A DNA stretch of 64,000 nt from Nonomuraea africana (GTDB lineage: Bacteria; Actinomycetota; Actinomycetes; Streptosporangiales; Streptosporangiaceae). This document shows, piece by piece, positions 34,549-45,124 of this stretch. The stretch's first letter is position 1. Each line of letters starts with the position of its first letter. Both the position numbers and the translations under genes were made by a program. Where the stretch lies: assembly GCF_014873535.1 (NCBI RefSeq), contig NZ_JADBEF010000001.1:2356001-2420000 (forward strand). The letters run 5' to 3'. The notes under the pieces were generated by a model that was not told the origin of the DNA, did not search any database, and was given only the letters and a program-made list of their open reading frames with translations.

Positions 34549-37076
34549 GGTGTGTCTCCTCGGACTGATGCGAAATGGTGGTCCCCCGAGGGCACCCGAT
34601 GGATCTGGCCATCGGGCAGGTGCACGGTCGCCGAGGCGCCGGGCGGGACGCTCACGTCCAGGTGGAAGGCCTGGCCCGTGCGCTCCCATGAGACGGCGAT
34701 CCGTCCCCGCACGGATTCGTAGGAGGCCCGCGCCCAGGCCAGGTCTCCAGGAAGGGGGCGGATCACCAGGTCGCGGTAGGCCACCGAGCCCGGCGCCTGG
34801 GCGATCCCGGCGACGCCGGAGTACAGCCACTCGCCGACCGACCCGAACGCGTAGTGGTTGAAGGAGTTCATCGAGGGCGGACCCTCGCCGTCCCACCGCT
34901 CCCACACCGTCGTGGCGCCGTGGCGCACCTGGTAGAGCCACGACGGCGGGTCGGTACGGCGCAGCAGCGCGTGCGCCAGGTCCGCCCTGCCGGTCGCCGA
35001 CAGCACGGGGCAGAGCAGGCCGACCCCGAGGAAGCCGGCCTGCGGGCCGTGCTCGGCCACCAGCTCGGCCAGCCGCCGGGCCGCCCTGGGGGCGAGCGGC
35101 GGGGGCAGCAGGCCGAAGGCGAGGGCGAGCAGGTAGCCGGTCTGGGTGTCGCCCGCGACCGTCCCCTCCTCGGGATGTACGAACGTTTTAATGAAGGCCG
35201 TGCGGATGTCGGCGGCGAGTCGCTGGAATCGCTCCGCGTCGGCGGGCCTGCCCCGCACCAGGGCGGCCCTGGCGGTCAGGTCGGCGCTGCGGTGGAAGAA
35301 CGCGGTGGCCACGACCTCGCGGGGGGTGGCGGGGCCGGGGGCCAGCCAGTCGGCGTAGTGCGGTCCTGTGCGCTCCCTCCAGATCAGGCCGGGGTTGTGG
35401 CGCAGCACGAAGCCGACCCAGGCGCTCATCGAGTCGACGTCGAGGAACCTGGCGTCGCCGTACACCTCGTACAGGTGCCAGGGCACCAGCACGCCGGCGT
35501 CGGCCCAGCCGGGCGCGCCCTCCTCGGCGACCCCGGTCAGGCGGGGCGCGACGTTGGGGAAGCCGCCCTCGGGCGACTGCGCGTCGCGCACGTCGCGCAG
35601 CCACTTGGTGAAGAAGGCGGCCACGTCGGCGTTGAGGCAGGCGGCCGGCAGGAACACCTGGGCGTCGGCCATCCAGCCGAGCCGCTCGTCGCGTTGGGGG
35701 CAGTCGGTGGGGACGCTGACGAAGTTGCCGCGCTGGCCCCACTCGATATTGCGCTGCAGCTGGTTGATCTCGGGGTCCGAGCACTCGAACGTGCCCGTCC
35801 ACCGGGTGTCGCTGTGCAGCGCCACGGCCCTGACGTCGCCGAGGCTCTCGAGCCCGGATATCTCCGCGTAGCGGAAGCCGTGGTAGGTGAAGCGCGGCTC
35901 GAACACCGCTTCAGCACCTGCCGAGATCAGCACGTCGGTGGCGTCGGCGGTGCGCAGGTTCGCGGTGTGCAGCCGGCCGTCGGCGTCGAGCCTCTCTCCG
36001 TGCCTGACGGTGACCCGGGTGCCCGGCTCCTGAGCGGGTACGGCCAGGCGGACCCGGCCCGCGAGGTTCTGCCCGAAGTCCACCAGGTGCGTGCGCGGGC
36101 CCGTCCTCGTGACGGAGAGCGGCGGCAGCTCGCGCAGCGCCCTGACCGGCTCGTCGCACGAGGACGCGAGCAGGTGGTGGTCGGCGCCCGTCACGGTGAC
36201 GGGGCTCCAGGACGAGTCGTCGAAGCCGGGGGCGTCCCAGCCGGGCGTCGCGAGACGCAGGTCGTGGCACTCGCCCTTCAGCAGGTCGCCGTGCCTGATG
36301 TGCCCCCTCGCGGTGCGCCAGGTGCCGTCGGTCATCACGACCCTGGCCGAACCGTCGGCGAGGGTGAGGTGTAACTCGGCGATGAGCTCGGGGAAGCGGC
36401 CGTAGTGGTAGCCGGGCTGCCGTGGATCGAAGCCGGCGTAGCCGCTCCACCAGCCGTCGGCGAGCGTGACCGCGAGCACGTTCTCGCCCTCGCCGAGCAG
36501 CCTCGTCACGTCGTGGACCTGGTACTGGACGCGCTGCCGGTAGTCGGTCCAGCCGGGGGCCAGCTCGGCGTCATCCGCCCTGACGCCGTTGATCCTTGCG
36601 TCGTAGAGGCCCCTGGCGCTGATGTACAGGCGGGCCGCCGTGACGGCGCGGGGAAGCTCGAAGCTCCTGCGCAACTGCGGGCAGGGGAGCAGCCCGTGCT
36701 CGCGCAGCGCCCAGTCGCCCTCGGTGGGCGGGTCCACGTGCTCGACCGCGTCGGGATCGGGCGCGATCCACGAGGCGGTCCAGGCGTCGTGTGCGGTCTC
36801 GAACCAGGACTCGGCGGTCCGGGCGGAGCCAGTGGCGTCCCAGAGCGTGACCTGCCAGGTGTGGCGGGTCCTGGGCCGCAACCGAGGCCCGTCGTAGAGG
36901 TGGCTGATCGCGGCGGGGTCGTCGACGCGCCCGCTCGACCACTCGTCGCCGATCTCGACCTGGTACGCGACGGGGTCGCTCCCTTCGAGCCGCCATGCCA
37001 GCAGCGGCGCGCCCGCCACGCCGAGCGCCGTGGTGCGGTGGTCGCAGCGCAGGTCATGGGGCAGCGCGGATCCCAC
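34545..37076 (-). CDS. Alpha-L-rhamnosidase, GH78
   Basis: An 843-residue GH78 enzyme and first gene of the six-gene operon. Domain order is an Ig-like N-domain (WRLEGSDPVAYQVEI), the jelly-roll with LYISARGLYDARINGVR and ADGWWSGYAGF, a linker, then the (alpha/alpha)6 barrel. The barrel has TDCPQRDERLGWMADAQVF (catalytic acidic residues), a GWADAGVLVPWHLYEVYGD loop and TTVWERWDG. A C-terminal beta-sheet domain follows with SFNHYAFGSVGEW. No signal peptide is seen. Codons 37082 and 37076 are both GTG; AGAGGGG spaces correctly only for 37076. It hydrolyses terminal alpha-L-rhamnose inside the cell. Confidence 0.93.
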   Translation of the reverse strand: MGSALPHDLRCDHRTTALGVAGAPLLAWRLEGSDPVAYQVEIGDEWSSGRVDDPAAISHLYDGPRLRPRTRHTWQVTLWDATGSARTAESWFETAHDAWTASWIAPDPDAVEHVDPPTEGDWALREHGLLPCPQLRRSFELPRAVTAARLYISARGLYDARINGVRADDAELAPGWTDYRQRVQYQVHDVTRLLGEGENVLAVTLADGWWSGYAGFDPRQPGYHYGRFPELIAELHLTLADGSARVVMTDGTWRTARGHIRHGDLLKGECHDLRLATPGWDAPGFDDSSWSPVTVTGADHHLLASSCDEPVRALRELPPLSVTRTGPRTHLVDFGQNLAGRVRLAVPAQEPGTRVTVRHGERLDADGRLHTANLRTADATDVLISAGAEAVFEPRFTYHGFRYAEISGLESLGDVRAVALHSDTRWTGTFECSDPEINQLQRNIEWGQRGNFVSVPTDCPQRDERLGWMADAQVFLPAACLNADVAAFFTKWLRDVRDAQSPEGGFPNVAPRLTGVAEEGAPGWADAGVLVPWHLYEVYGDARFLDVDSMSAWVGFVLRHNPGLIWRERTGPHYADWLAPGPATPREVVATAFFHRSADLTARAALVRGRPADAERFQRLAADIRTAFIKTFVHPEEGTVAGDTQTGYLLALAFGLLPPPLAPRAARRLAELVAEHGPQAGFLGVGLLCPVLSATGRADLAHALLRRTDPPSWLYQVRHGATTVWERWDGEGPPSMNSFNHYAFGSVGEWLYSGVAGIAQAPGSVAYRDLVIRPLPGDLAWARASYESVRGRIAVSWERTGQAFHLDVSVPPGASATVHLPDGQIHRVPSGDHHFASVRGDTP

Positions 37077-37389
37077 GGTCACCCCCTCTCGATGCGTGTT
37101 AAATCTAACTGAGGTTTCTGTGATGTTGTGATTACCGGGAGGCTACGAGTCACCTCCACGGGTGTCAAGAGTCCCTTTCGCGAGAGAGGGTGGATCGTCC
37201 CGGGGGACCGGACCACGACCCGGCACTCACCCGTGGACCATGGGCACCGGACGGCGTCTTGCCGGAACGCCGCCACGACGGCGAGATGGCGACCATGTGA
37301 AAACGCTGTGAATTTAACTTAGGTCTTGTTAGATCTATCGCGCTCTTGCTACAAAGTGTGGGCTCCCGTCCCCCCACCCTGGGAGACCC
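37077..37389. promoter_or_regulatory. Divergent promoter region with two TAACTkAGGT sites
   Basis: A 313-bp gene-free region between the rhamnoside operon and phoD. TAACTGAGGT at 37106-37115 and TAACTTAGGT at 37315-37324 differ by one base, and each lies in an AT-rich patch 30 bp from the operon start or 66 bp from the phosphatase start. The second is followed by GTTAGATC, which resembles the ATCTAAC that leads into the first in reverse. One regulator could thus serve both promoters. The middle (37140-37300) is GC-rich and shows nothing else. Confidence 0.5.
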
Positions 37390-38955
37390 ATGGACCGCCG
37401 TTCCTTCTTCGGATTAGGCGGGGCCGCCATGGCCCTCGCCTTCACCACCCGCCTGGCCGACCCCTGGACGGCCGAGTCGGCCATGACCCGGTCGGCCGAC
37501 TACCCCTTCCAGCTCGGCGTCGCGTCGGGCGACCCGCTGCCCGGCAGCGTGATCCTCTGGACCAGGCTGGCCTCCAGGCCGCTCGAACCGCTGGGCGGCA
37601 TGCCGTACAACAAGATCAGAGTCGAGTGGGAGCTCGCCGAGGACGAGGGGTTCACCCGGCGCGCCGGGCACGGCGTCTCGTGGGCGCTGCCCGAGTACGG
37701 CCACTCCGTCCACGTCGACGTCAAGGGCCTGCGACCGGGCCGCGAGTACTTCTACCGGTTCAGGACCGGCGGCGAGCTCAGCCCGGTCGGCAGGACCAAG
37801 ACCGCGCCCGCCCTCGACAGCAGCCCCGAGGCGCTGACGCTGGCGTTCGCCTCGTGCGCCTCGTGGCAGGACGGCTTCTACACCGCCTACGGCCACCTGG
37901 CCGCCGAACGTCCTGACGTCGTCGTCCACCTCGGCGACTACATCTACGAGTACGGGATCGTGGCGAGTGGAGGGAACCGGGCGACGCCCGTGCCCGACCA
38001 GTTCAGGGTGCAGTGCGACACCCTCGACCGGTACCGCATCCAGTACGGCCTCTACAAGAGCGATCCCGACCTGATGGCCGCGCACGCGGCGGCCCCGTGG
38101 ATCGTCACGTGGGACGACCACGAGGTGCTCGACAACTGGGCGGGCGTCCACGGCCCCGGCGGCGAGGTCACCGAGCAGGACTATCTCGTCATCAGGGCCA
38201 ACGCCTTCCGCGCCTACTGGGAGAACCTGCCCATCAGGGTCCCCGTCGTGCGGGGGCCGGACGCCCGCGTCCACCGCAGGTTCACTTTCGGCGACCTGGC
38301 CGAGTTCAACGTGCTCGACACCCGTCAGTACCGCGACGACCAGGTCTGCGGCGACGGCCAGCAGTACGACTGCGCCGAACGGCTCGACCCCTCGCGCCAG
38401 ATGCTCGGCGCCGAGCAGGAGAAGTGGCTGCTCGACGGCCTGGGCGCGTCGAAGGCCAGGTGGAACGTGCTGGCCCAGCAGATCGCCATGTGTCAGCTCG
38501 ACTACGACCCCGCCCCGGCGCAGCGGCTCAGCATGGACCTCTGGGACGGCTACAAGGCCGCGAAGGACCGCGTGCTCAACGGTCTGGTCGAGCGGAAGGT
38601 CAGCAACCCCGTCGTGCTCACCGGCGACATCCACTACAACCTCGCCGGCGAGCTGAGGACCGACTTCGACGACCCGTCGTCACCGGCCGTCGGCGTGGAG
38701 TTCGTCGGCACCTCGATCAGCAGCGGCGGCAACGGCAACCCCGCGACGGGCCTGCCTCCCGGCGGCTCCGACCCGGTCAACCCGCACATCAGGTTCTCCA
38801 GCTACCAGCGCGGCTACGTCTCCTGCTCGGTCACCAGGAGCCAGTGGAGGGCCGACTTCAAGGTCGTCCCCTACGTCACCAGGACGGGCGCCCCGATCTC
38901 GACAAGGGCCAGTCTCGTGGCGCTCGACGGCGTCCCCGGCCTGCAGGCGCTCTAG
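37390..38955 (+). CDS. phoD: Secreted alkaline phosphatase / phosphodiesterase D
   Basis: A 521-residue PhoD-family metalloenzyme that frees phosphate from organic mono- and diesters outside the cell. It has a Tat signal (MDRRSFFGLGGAAMAL), then the PhoD N-domain, and the active-site motifs LAFASCASWQDGFY, VVHLGDYIYEYG, TWDDHEVLDNWAG and VVLTGDIHYN, with Asp, His and a Cys that bind Ca/Fe in known members. GGGAG precedes ATG 37390. A discoidin-domain gene starts 15 bp after its stop. Phosphate limitation (PhoP) usually drives phoD; I did not find a clear pho box. Confidence 0.92.
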   Translation: MDRRSFFGLGGAAMALAFTTRLADPWTAESAMTRSADYPFQLGVASGDPLPGSVILWTRLASRPLEPLGGMPYNKIRVEWELAEDEGFTRRAGHGVSWALPEYGHSVHVDVKGLRPGREYFYRFRTGGELSPVGRTKTAPALDSSPEALTLAFASCASWQDGFYTAYGHLAAERPDVVVHLGDYIYEYGIVASGGNRATPVPDQFRVQCDTLDRYRIQYGLYKSDPDLMAAHAAAPWIVTWDDHEVLDNWAGVHGPGGEVTEQDYLVIRANAFRAYWENLPIRVPVVRGPDARVHRRFTFGDLAEFNVLDTRQYRDDQVCGDGQQYDCAERLDPSRQMLGAEQEKWLLDGLGASKARWNVLAQQIAMCQLDYDPAPAQRLSMDLWDGYKAAKDRVLNGLVERKVSNPVVLTGDIHYNLAGELRTDFDDPSSPAVGVEFVGTSISSGGNGNPATGLPPGGSDPVNPHIRFSSYQRGYVSCSVTRSQWRADFKVVPYVTRTGAPISTRASLVALDGVPGLQAL

Positions 38956-38970
38956 GAAGGAGGCACGCAG

Positions 38971-39903
38971 ATGAGACACCTCACCGCCGCGCTGGCCGTC
39001 GCCGCCCTCACGGTCACGACGGGCGCCGCCGCCCTGGCCGACCGGGACGATCCCGGGCCCGCCGTCCAGTCGCCGGAGCCGGACCTGCCCTCGGTCTCCT
39101 CGCTCAAGGTCACACCGGGCACGAGCAAGGGCACGGGCAGGCTGACTCCGATCGCGGGGGCCGGCCACCTGGTCGCGCCCCTCGGCGTCGACGCCGCCTG
39201 CCCGGCCAAGATCGAGGTCGGCATGCGCAGCGACGCCAGGGAAGCCCTGTACGCCGACATGTCCGTCGAGATCGACGCGCCGCTGACCGCCTCCCGCTCG
39301 ATGCTGTCCAGCTACCTGCCGCCCGGCTACGAGCTCGGCGCGAAACTGCTGGTCGCCGTCCCGCCTGCCACCCCCAAGGGGGAGTACGGCCTGCGGCTCG
39401 AGGCGGGGAAGGAGGCGCTGGCCGTTCCGGTGCGGGTGGTCGGCGTGGACGAGCTCGACAACGGCGGCAACCACGCGCTCAGACGCCCCGTCACCGCCTC
39501 CTCGCAGCACACCAACGCCAACTATCCGGCCTGCAGCGTCGTCGACGGCGACCGCGGCTCCAACGGCTGGGCCGGCGGGAACGGCTGGAACGACGCCACC
39601 GGCAGGGTCTGGCCCGACACGGTCGACATCGCGCTGGGCGGCGCGAAGAGCGTCGCGCACGTCGATCTGTACACCCTCGACACCCAGCGCTACCCGGCGT
39701 CCTCCGTGGGGCTGCGCGACTGGGACGTCCAGGCCAGGGTGGAGGGCCAGTGGCGGACCGTCGCCCAGGTGCGCGGCAACACCAAGGGCAGCGCCAGGTC
39801 GGACTTCGCCGCCGTCACCACCGACGCGATCCGCATCTCGGCGCTGGCCTCGAACGGCAACAACGACTACACGCGCATCATCGAGGTGGAGGTCTTCTCG
39901 TAG
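38971..39903 (+). CDS. Secreted protein with F5/8 type C (discoidin) domain
   Basis: A 310-residue exported protein. The signal peptide ends near ALA-D (about residue 24). After an Ig-like middle part (LTASRSMLSSYLPPGYELGAKLLVAVP) there is a C-terminal discoidin domain. It starts at NHALRRPVTASSQHTNANYPACSVVDGD and ends with the strand IRISALASNGNNDYTRIIEVEV. Such domains bind sugars on surfaces. GGAGG precedes ATG 38971. It is co-transcribed with phoD and may be its accessory or a separate lectin. Confidence 0.8.
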   Translation: MRHLTAALAVAALTVTTGAAALADRDDPGPAVQSPEPDLPSVSSLKVTPGTSKGTGRLTPIAGAGHLVAPLGVDAACPAKIEVGMRSDAREALYADMSVEIDAPLTASRSMLSSYLPPGYELGAKLLVAVPPATPKGEYGLRLEAGKEALAVPVRVVGVDELDNGGNHALRRPVTASSQHTNANYPACSVVDGDRGSNGWAGGNGWNDATGRVWPDTVDIALGGAKSVAHVDLYTLDTQRYPASSVGLRDWDVQARVEGQWRTVAQVRGNTKGSARSDFAAVTTDAIRISALASNGNNDYTRIIEVEVFS

Positions 39904-39910
39904 CGCCCGT

Positions 39911-39941
39911 CAGGGCCGGCCCGAATGCGGGGCCGGCCCTG
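39911..39941. terminator. Bidirectional terminator between discoidin gene and chitinase
   Basis: CAGGGCCGGCCC (39911-39922) and GGGCCGGCCCTG (39930-39941) form a perfect 12-bp stem with a 7-nt loop, 7 bp after the discoidin stop and 17 bp before the end of the convergent chitinase gene. Confidence 0.88.
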
Positions 39942-39958
39942 AGGGATCACCCGGGGGG

Positions 39959-41956
<1,998 letters not shown>

Positions 41957-42017
41957 GTGCTCCGCCATCCGGTAGGGGGTGTAGGGGGTGGGAGGGGAGG
42001 TCAGCGAGGGAACTATT

Positions 42018-42030
42018 AGGAAGGTTTCCT
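42018..42030. promoter_or_regulatory. ROK/XylR-like operator upstream of the chitinase
   Basis: AGGAAGGTTTCCT is a perfect dyad (AGGAA/TTCCT, 3-bp centre), inside an AT-rich patch starting TTAGGAA, 62 bp before the chitinase start. It resembles the TTAGGAAAnTTTCCTAA sites found before glycoside-hydrolase genes in related actinomycetes. PhzF lies on the other side and could be affected too. Confidence 0.55.
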
Positions 42031-42118
42031 TTTAATTTGAGTTGACGTTAACCTCTGACCGCTACAGCGTCAATACGTGAATTCCGCGCCAGGGGCCCGT
42101 TGGGTGGAGGGGATCCGG

Positions 42119-42970
42119 GTGCGTCATGATGGCCGAGTGCATGACGTCCTGAAATATGTCGCCTTCACCAGCACCGCTTCCGGCGGCAACGCCGCCGGAG
42201 TGGTCCTGGACGCCCGTGGCCTGTCCGACGGCCAGATGCTCGCCATCGCCGCGGACCTCGGCTACTCCGAGAGCGCCTTCCTCTTCCCCGAGGGGGAGCA
42301 CGCCTACCAGATCCGGTACTTCAGCCCGCTGGCCGAGGTCGCCTTCTGCGGCCACGCCACGATCGCGGCCTCGGTGGCGCTCGGCGAACGCATCGGCCCC
42401 GCCGTCGTGGACCTGCGCACCCAGGCGGGTCCCGTCCAGGTGGAGATCACCAAGGGCGACGGCGTCACCGCCACGCTGACCAGCCCGCCCGCCTCGATCC
42501 GCCCCGCCACGGACGACGAGGTACGGCGGGCGCTGGCGGCCCTGCGCTGGCCCGCCGAGGACCTGGACCCCGCCTACCCTCCGCACGTGGCCAACGCCGG
42601 CAACGACCACCTCGTGCTGGCCGCCGCCACCCGCGAGCGCCTGGCCGACCTCGACTACGACTTCGACGCGCTGGGCGCGCTGATGGCCGAGCGCGGCTGG
42701 ACCACCGTCCACCTGTTCTGGGCCGAGTCGTCCACCGTCTTCCACGCCCGCGACCCCTTCCCGCCGGGCGGCGTGGTGGAGGACCCGGCGACCGGCGCGG
42801 CGGCGGCCGCCTTCACCGGCTACCTCCGGGCCCTGGGCCGTCTCGGTGACGGCGAGGTGGTCACCATCCACCAGGGTGCCGACATGGGCCGTCCGAGCCT
42901 CCTGACGACGACTCCGGTTCCCGGCGACACCCGCGTGAAGGTCTCCGGCACGGCCGTCCCCATCCAGTAG
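42119..42970 (+). CDS. PhzF-family isomerase-like protein
   Basis: A 283-residue protein of the PhzF / diaminopimelate-epimerase fold. Marks are YVAFTSTASGGNAAGVVLDA at the start, ESAFLFP, RYFSPLAEVAFCGHATIA (active-site region) and VVEDPATGAAAAAFTGYL in the second half. Members isomerise small acids; only some make phenazines, and no other phenazine gene is here, so the substrate is unknown. GTG 42119 has GGAGGGG 6 nt upstream and is preferred over the codons at 42077 and 42137. Confidence 0.85.
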   Translation: MRHDGRVHDVLKYVAFTSTASGGNAAGVVLDARGLSDGQMLAIAADLGYSESAFLFPEGEHAYQIRYFSPLAEVAFCGHATIAASVALGERIGPAVVDLRTQAGPVQVEITKGDGVTATLTSPPASIRPATDDEVRRALAALRWPAEDLDPAYPPHVANAGNDHLVLAAATRERLADLDYDFDALGALMAERGWTTVHLFWAESSTVFHARDPFPPGGVVEDPATGAAAAAFTGYLRALGRLGDGEVVTIHQGADMGRPSLLTTTPVPGDTRVKVSGTAVPIQ

Positions 42971-43011
42971 CCCTCATCGTGCGGCATGCCTGGAGCGCGC
43001 CGAGGTGGGAA

Positions 43012-43045
43012 GGGCGCCGGCCGCGCGGTCAGGCGGCCGGCGCCC
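43012..43045. terminator. Bidirectional terminator between phzF-like and dksA-like genes
   Basis: GGGCGCCGGCCGC (43012-43024) and GCGGCCGGCGCCC (43033-43045) form a perfect 13-bp stem with an 8-nt loop between two converging genes. Confidence 0.88.
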
Positions 43046-43050
43046 CCCTG

Positions 43051-43374
43051 TCAGGCCGCTTCCCTGCGGCGCTGGCAGGTCATGCAGTAGCGCGCCAGCG
43101 GACGCACCTTCAGCCGTTCGAACGGGATGGCGGCGCCGCAGCCGTCGCAGGTGCCGTAGCTTCCCTCGGCCAGCCGGTCCAGGCACTGCCTGGCCTCGGT
43201 GATGGCGTGGTCGGCGGTGGCGACGGCGGCGAGCAGGTCCCGCAGGTCGCCGCCGTCCTCGCCGTCCTCGGCGGACGCCTTGAGGGCGGCCAGCTGGGAT
43301 ACGCGCCAGCGCAGGTGCTCTTCGAGCTCCTCCCGCAGGAGCTGGAGCTGCACGGAGCTGAGTCCGGTGGTCAT
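43051..43374 (-). CDS. DksA/TraR-type zinc-finger protein
   Basis: A 107-residue protein with an acidic coiled-coil N-half (SVQLQLLREELEEHLRWRV, then a long helix) and a C-terminal four-Cys zinc finger (CDGCG ... ARYCMTCQ). This is the shape of DksA/TraR proteins that enter the secondary channel of RNA polymerase; short actinobacterial members are also seen. ATG 43374 has AAAGGA 8 nt upstream. The tip of the coiled coil (GEDGGDL) carries the acidic residues expected for DksA-like action. Confidence 0.85.
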   Translation of the reverse strand: MTTGLSSVQLQLLREELEEHLRWRVSQLAALKASAEDGEDGGDLRDLLAAVATADHAITEARQCLDRLAEGSYGTCDGCGAAIPFERLKVRPLARYCMTCQRRREAA

Positions 43375-43633
43375 GTGGGTGGTCCTTTCGACGTGAGGGC
43401 GCACAGGCGGGCCCCTTGACGCAGACGTGCAAGGAGCCCGGCGCCGGGCCCGCGGCTCCGCGTGGATCAGCTGGAACAGCGACCGGGGCGCCCCGATGGA
43501 TGGCGGCGCAGGCGTGGTCCAGCCGCGCCGGATGCCGCGCGACATCGCCTTCTTGGCTTGGTGAAGAGCGAGCCGGGACACGGCTCGGCCGGCCGCCACG
43601 AGAGGCCGGGCGGCCGGGTGAGAGGAAGATCGG

Positions 43634-44011
43634 CTAGATCGCGGGCGGGCTTCGCGGGCCCGCCGTACTGTGCGCGCTCTGGCGCGGGCTGCGCGCGGGA
43701 TTGACCTCGGGCCAGCCGGCCGGCTGCGGAGACGGCGGGCCGGCCGCGCTCTCCGGCGCGGAGTGGCGCGGTGGCGGCCACAGGGGCAGCACGTGCTCGC
43801 GCACGCCCGCGGCGGCCGGCGGCAGGTTCGACGACTGCGCGATCCACGCGCCGGGGGCCCAGACCTCGCCGCCCGTCACGGCGCTCGCGCGGTGCGCGGG
43901 GTCGCTGCCGTACCAGGCGGGCGTCGAGCCGACCAGCAGGAAGGCGAGCAGCGTCAGGCCCACCACCAAGGAGAAGGCGGCGGACCCGCGCGGAACCCGC
44001 CACGTGGCCAT
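43634..44011 (-). CDS. Predicted membrane-anchored or secreted protein
   Basis: A 125-residue protein of unknown function. The N-terminus has basic residues (ATWRVPRG) then one strong hydrophobic segment (AAFSLVVGLTLLAFLLVG), best read as a signal anchor. The rest is Pro/Ser/Ala-rich and disordered-looking with a conserved-like VWAPGAWIAQSSNLPP stretch. It follows the lipid-kinase gene on the same strand with a 134-bp gap. I could not assign a family. Confidence 0.55.
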   Translation of the reverse strand: MATWRVPRGSAAFSLVVGLTLLAFLLVGSTPAWYGSDPAHRASAVTGGEVWAPGAWIAQSSNLPPAAAGVREHVLPLWPPPRHSAPESAAGPPSPQPAGWPEVNPARSPRQSAHSTAGPRSPPAI

Positions 44012-44145
44012 GAAGCCGACCCTAGCTCACGCCGTACGGGATGCGGACTCCGGTGAGGCGCCACGGGGGCCGACCAGGCCATCGACCAGGCCACTGTGAG
44101 AGGCGCTCCTCGACCGCACCGGCGACGGACGCGGGTGGAATCCGG

Positions 44146-45042
44146 TCACCCCGTCCGGCCCACGGAAGCGGCGGGAGCCAGGATGCGCCAGGCCTGCCGC
44201 TGGACCGTCCAGGTGCGGCGGGCCGTCGGCGGGCCGAGTTCGCCGTCGGCGTTGACCGGCACGGCCTCGCCCGCGATCGTGATCTCCCCGCCCCGGTAGG
44301 TCCGCACGTCGCCGCGCGACCGATGTTCGCCCCTGCGCAGCAGGAGGGCGAAGCCGAGCCGGGCCGGCGGGCTGACGGCGAAGGAGACGACCACGTCGGC
44401 CAGGCCGTCGTCGGGCAGTGCGGCGGGGGTCAAAGGGGTCCCGCCGCCGATCGAGGTGCCGTTGCCGATGCCGGCCATCAGGACCCGGCGGCGGCCGTCG
44501 GCCACCGGCGTGCCGTCCACGCTGATCCGCAGCCGCCACCCGCGCGCCCGCAGCCCCGCGAGCATCGCCCCCACGGCGTAGGCCGCGCGCCGCAGTACCG
44601 GCTTGAGCGCCGTGGCCCGCTCGGAGGCCTGCGCGCCCACCCCGACGTGCACCGCGTTGACCACGATGCCGCCCCTGTCGTCGGTGAGCAGGTCCAGCGC
44701 GCGGGTGTGCCCGTCCAGGACGACGCGGGCCGCCTCGCGCGGGTCGAGCGGGATGCCAAGCCCCCTGGCCAGGTCGTTGCCGGTGCCGAGCGGGATCAGC
44801 CCGACCGGCCGTCCGGCCAGCTCGCCGCGCGCGGCCAGCGCCGCCACCAGCGCGTGCAGGCTGCCGTCGCCGCCCATCACCACGGGGACGCGGTCGGGGT
44901 GCGCCGCCAGCGCGCCGCCCAGGTCGTCCGGGTCCTCGCACGTCAGGACGTCGGCGCCGGCCTCGAGGGTGCGCAGGACCGTGCGGACGCTCTCGTCGTC
45001 GGCCCCGCCCGCGGACGAGTTGTGGATCACCAGCAGCTTCAC
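44146..45042 (-). CDS. Diacylglycerol-kinase-family lipid kinase
   Basis: A 298-residue DAGK_cat / YegS-like kinase. MKLLVIHNSSAGGADD, the nucleotide motif VVMGGDGSLHALV and PLGTGNDLARGLGIPLDP define the catalytic domain. A beta-sandwich follows with NAVHVGVGAQASERA and the late VNADGELGP. It should phosphorylate diacylglycerol or a related lipid with ATP at the inner membrane face. It could also act in polyketide-like lipid or phosphatidylinositol routes. GTG 45042 follows GGAGGAGG closely. It is divergent from an HxlR regulator, with an operator dyad between the two. Confidence 0.87.
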   Translation of the reverse strand: MKLLVIHNSSAGGADDESVRTVLRTLEAGADVLTCEDPDDLGGALAAHPDRVPVVMGGDGSLHALVAALAARGELAGRPVGLIPLGTGNDLARGLGIPLDPREAARVVLDGHTRALDLLTDDRGGIVVNAVHVGVGAQASERATALKPVLRRAAYAVGAMLAGLRARGWRLRISVDGTPVADGRRRVLMAGIGNGTSIGGGTPLTPAALPDDGLADVVVSFAVSPPARLGFALLLRRGEHRSRGDVRTYRGGEITIAGEAVPVNADGELGPPTARRTWTVQRQAWRILAPAASVGRTG

Positions 45043-45085
45043 AGCCCTCCTCCCTGCCCTCCCCGGGAGCTCCTAACGCCCAAGT

Positions 45086-45108
45086 GAGTCAGATAATCCA
45101 ACTGACTC
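45086..45108. promoter_or_regulatory. HxlR operator
   Basis: GAGTCAG (45086-45092) and CTGACTC (45102-45108) are perfectly complementary arms around a 9-bp AT-rich centre. It lies 16 bp upstream of hxlR and 43 bp from the lipid-kinase gene, so the regulator can control itself and its neighbour. Confidence 0.75.
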
Positions 45109-45124
45109 GCATAGGGTGGATGTC

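Noticed and set aside
42119-42970. Phenazine biosynthesis locus
   Set aside because: PhzF-like proteins are widespread and no other phz gene is near.
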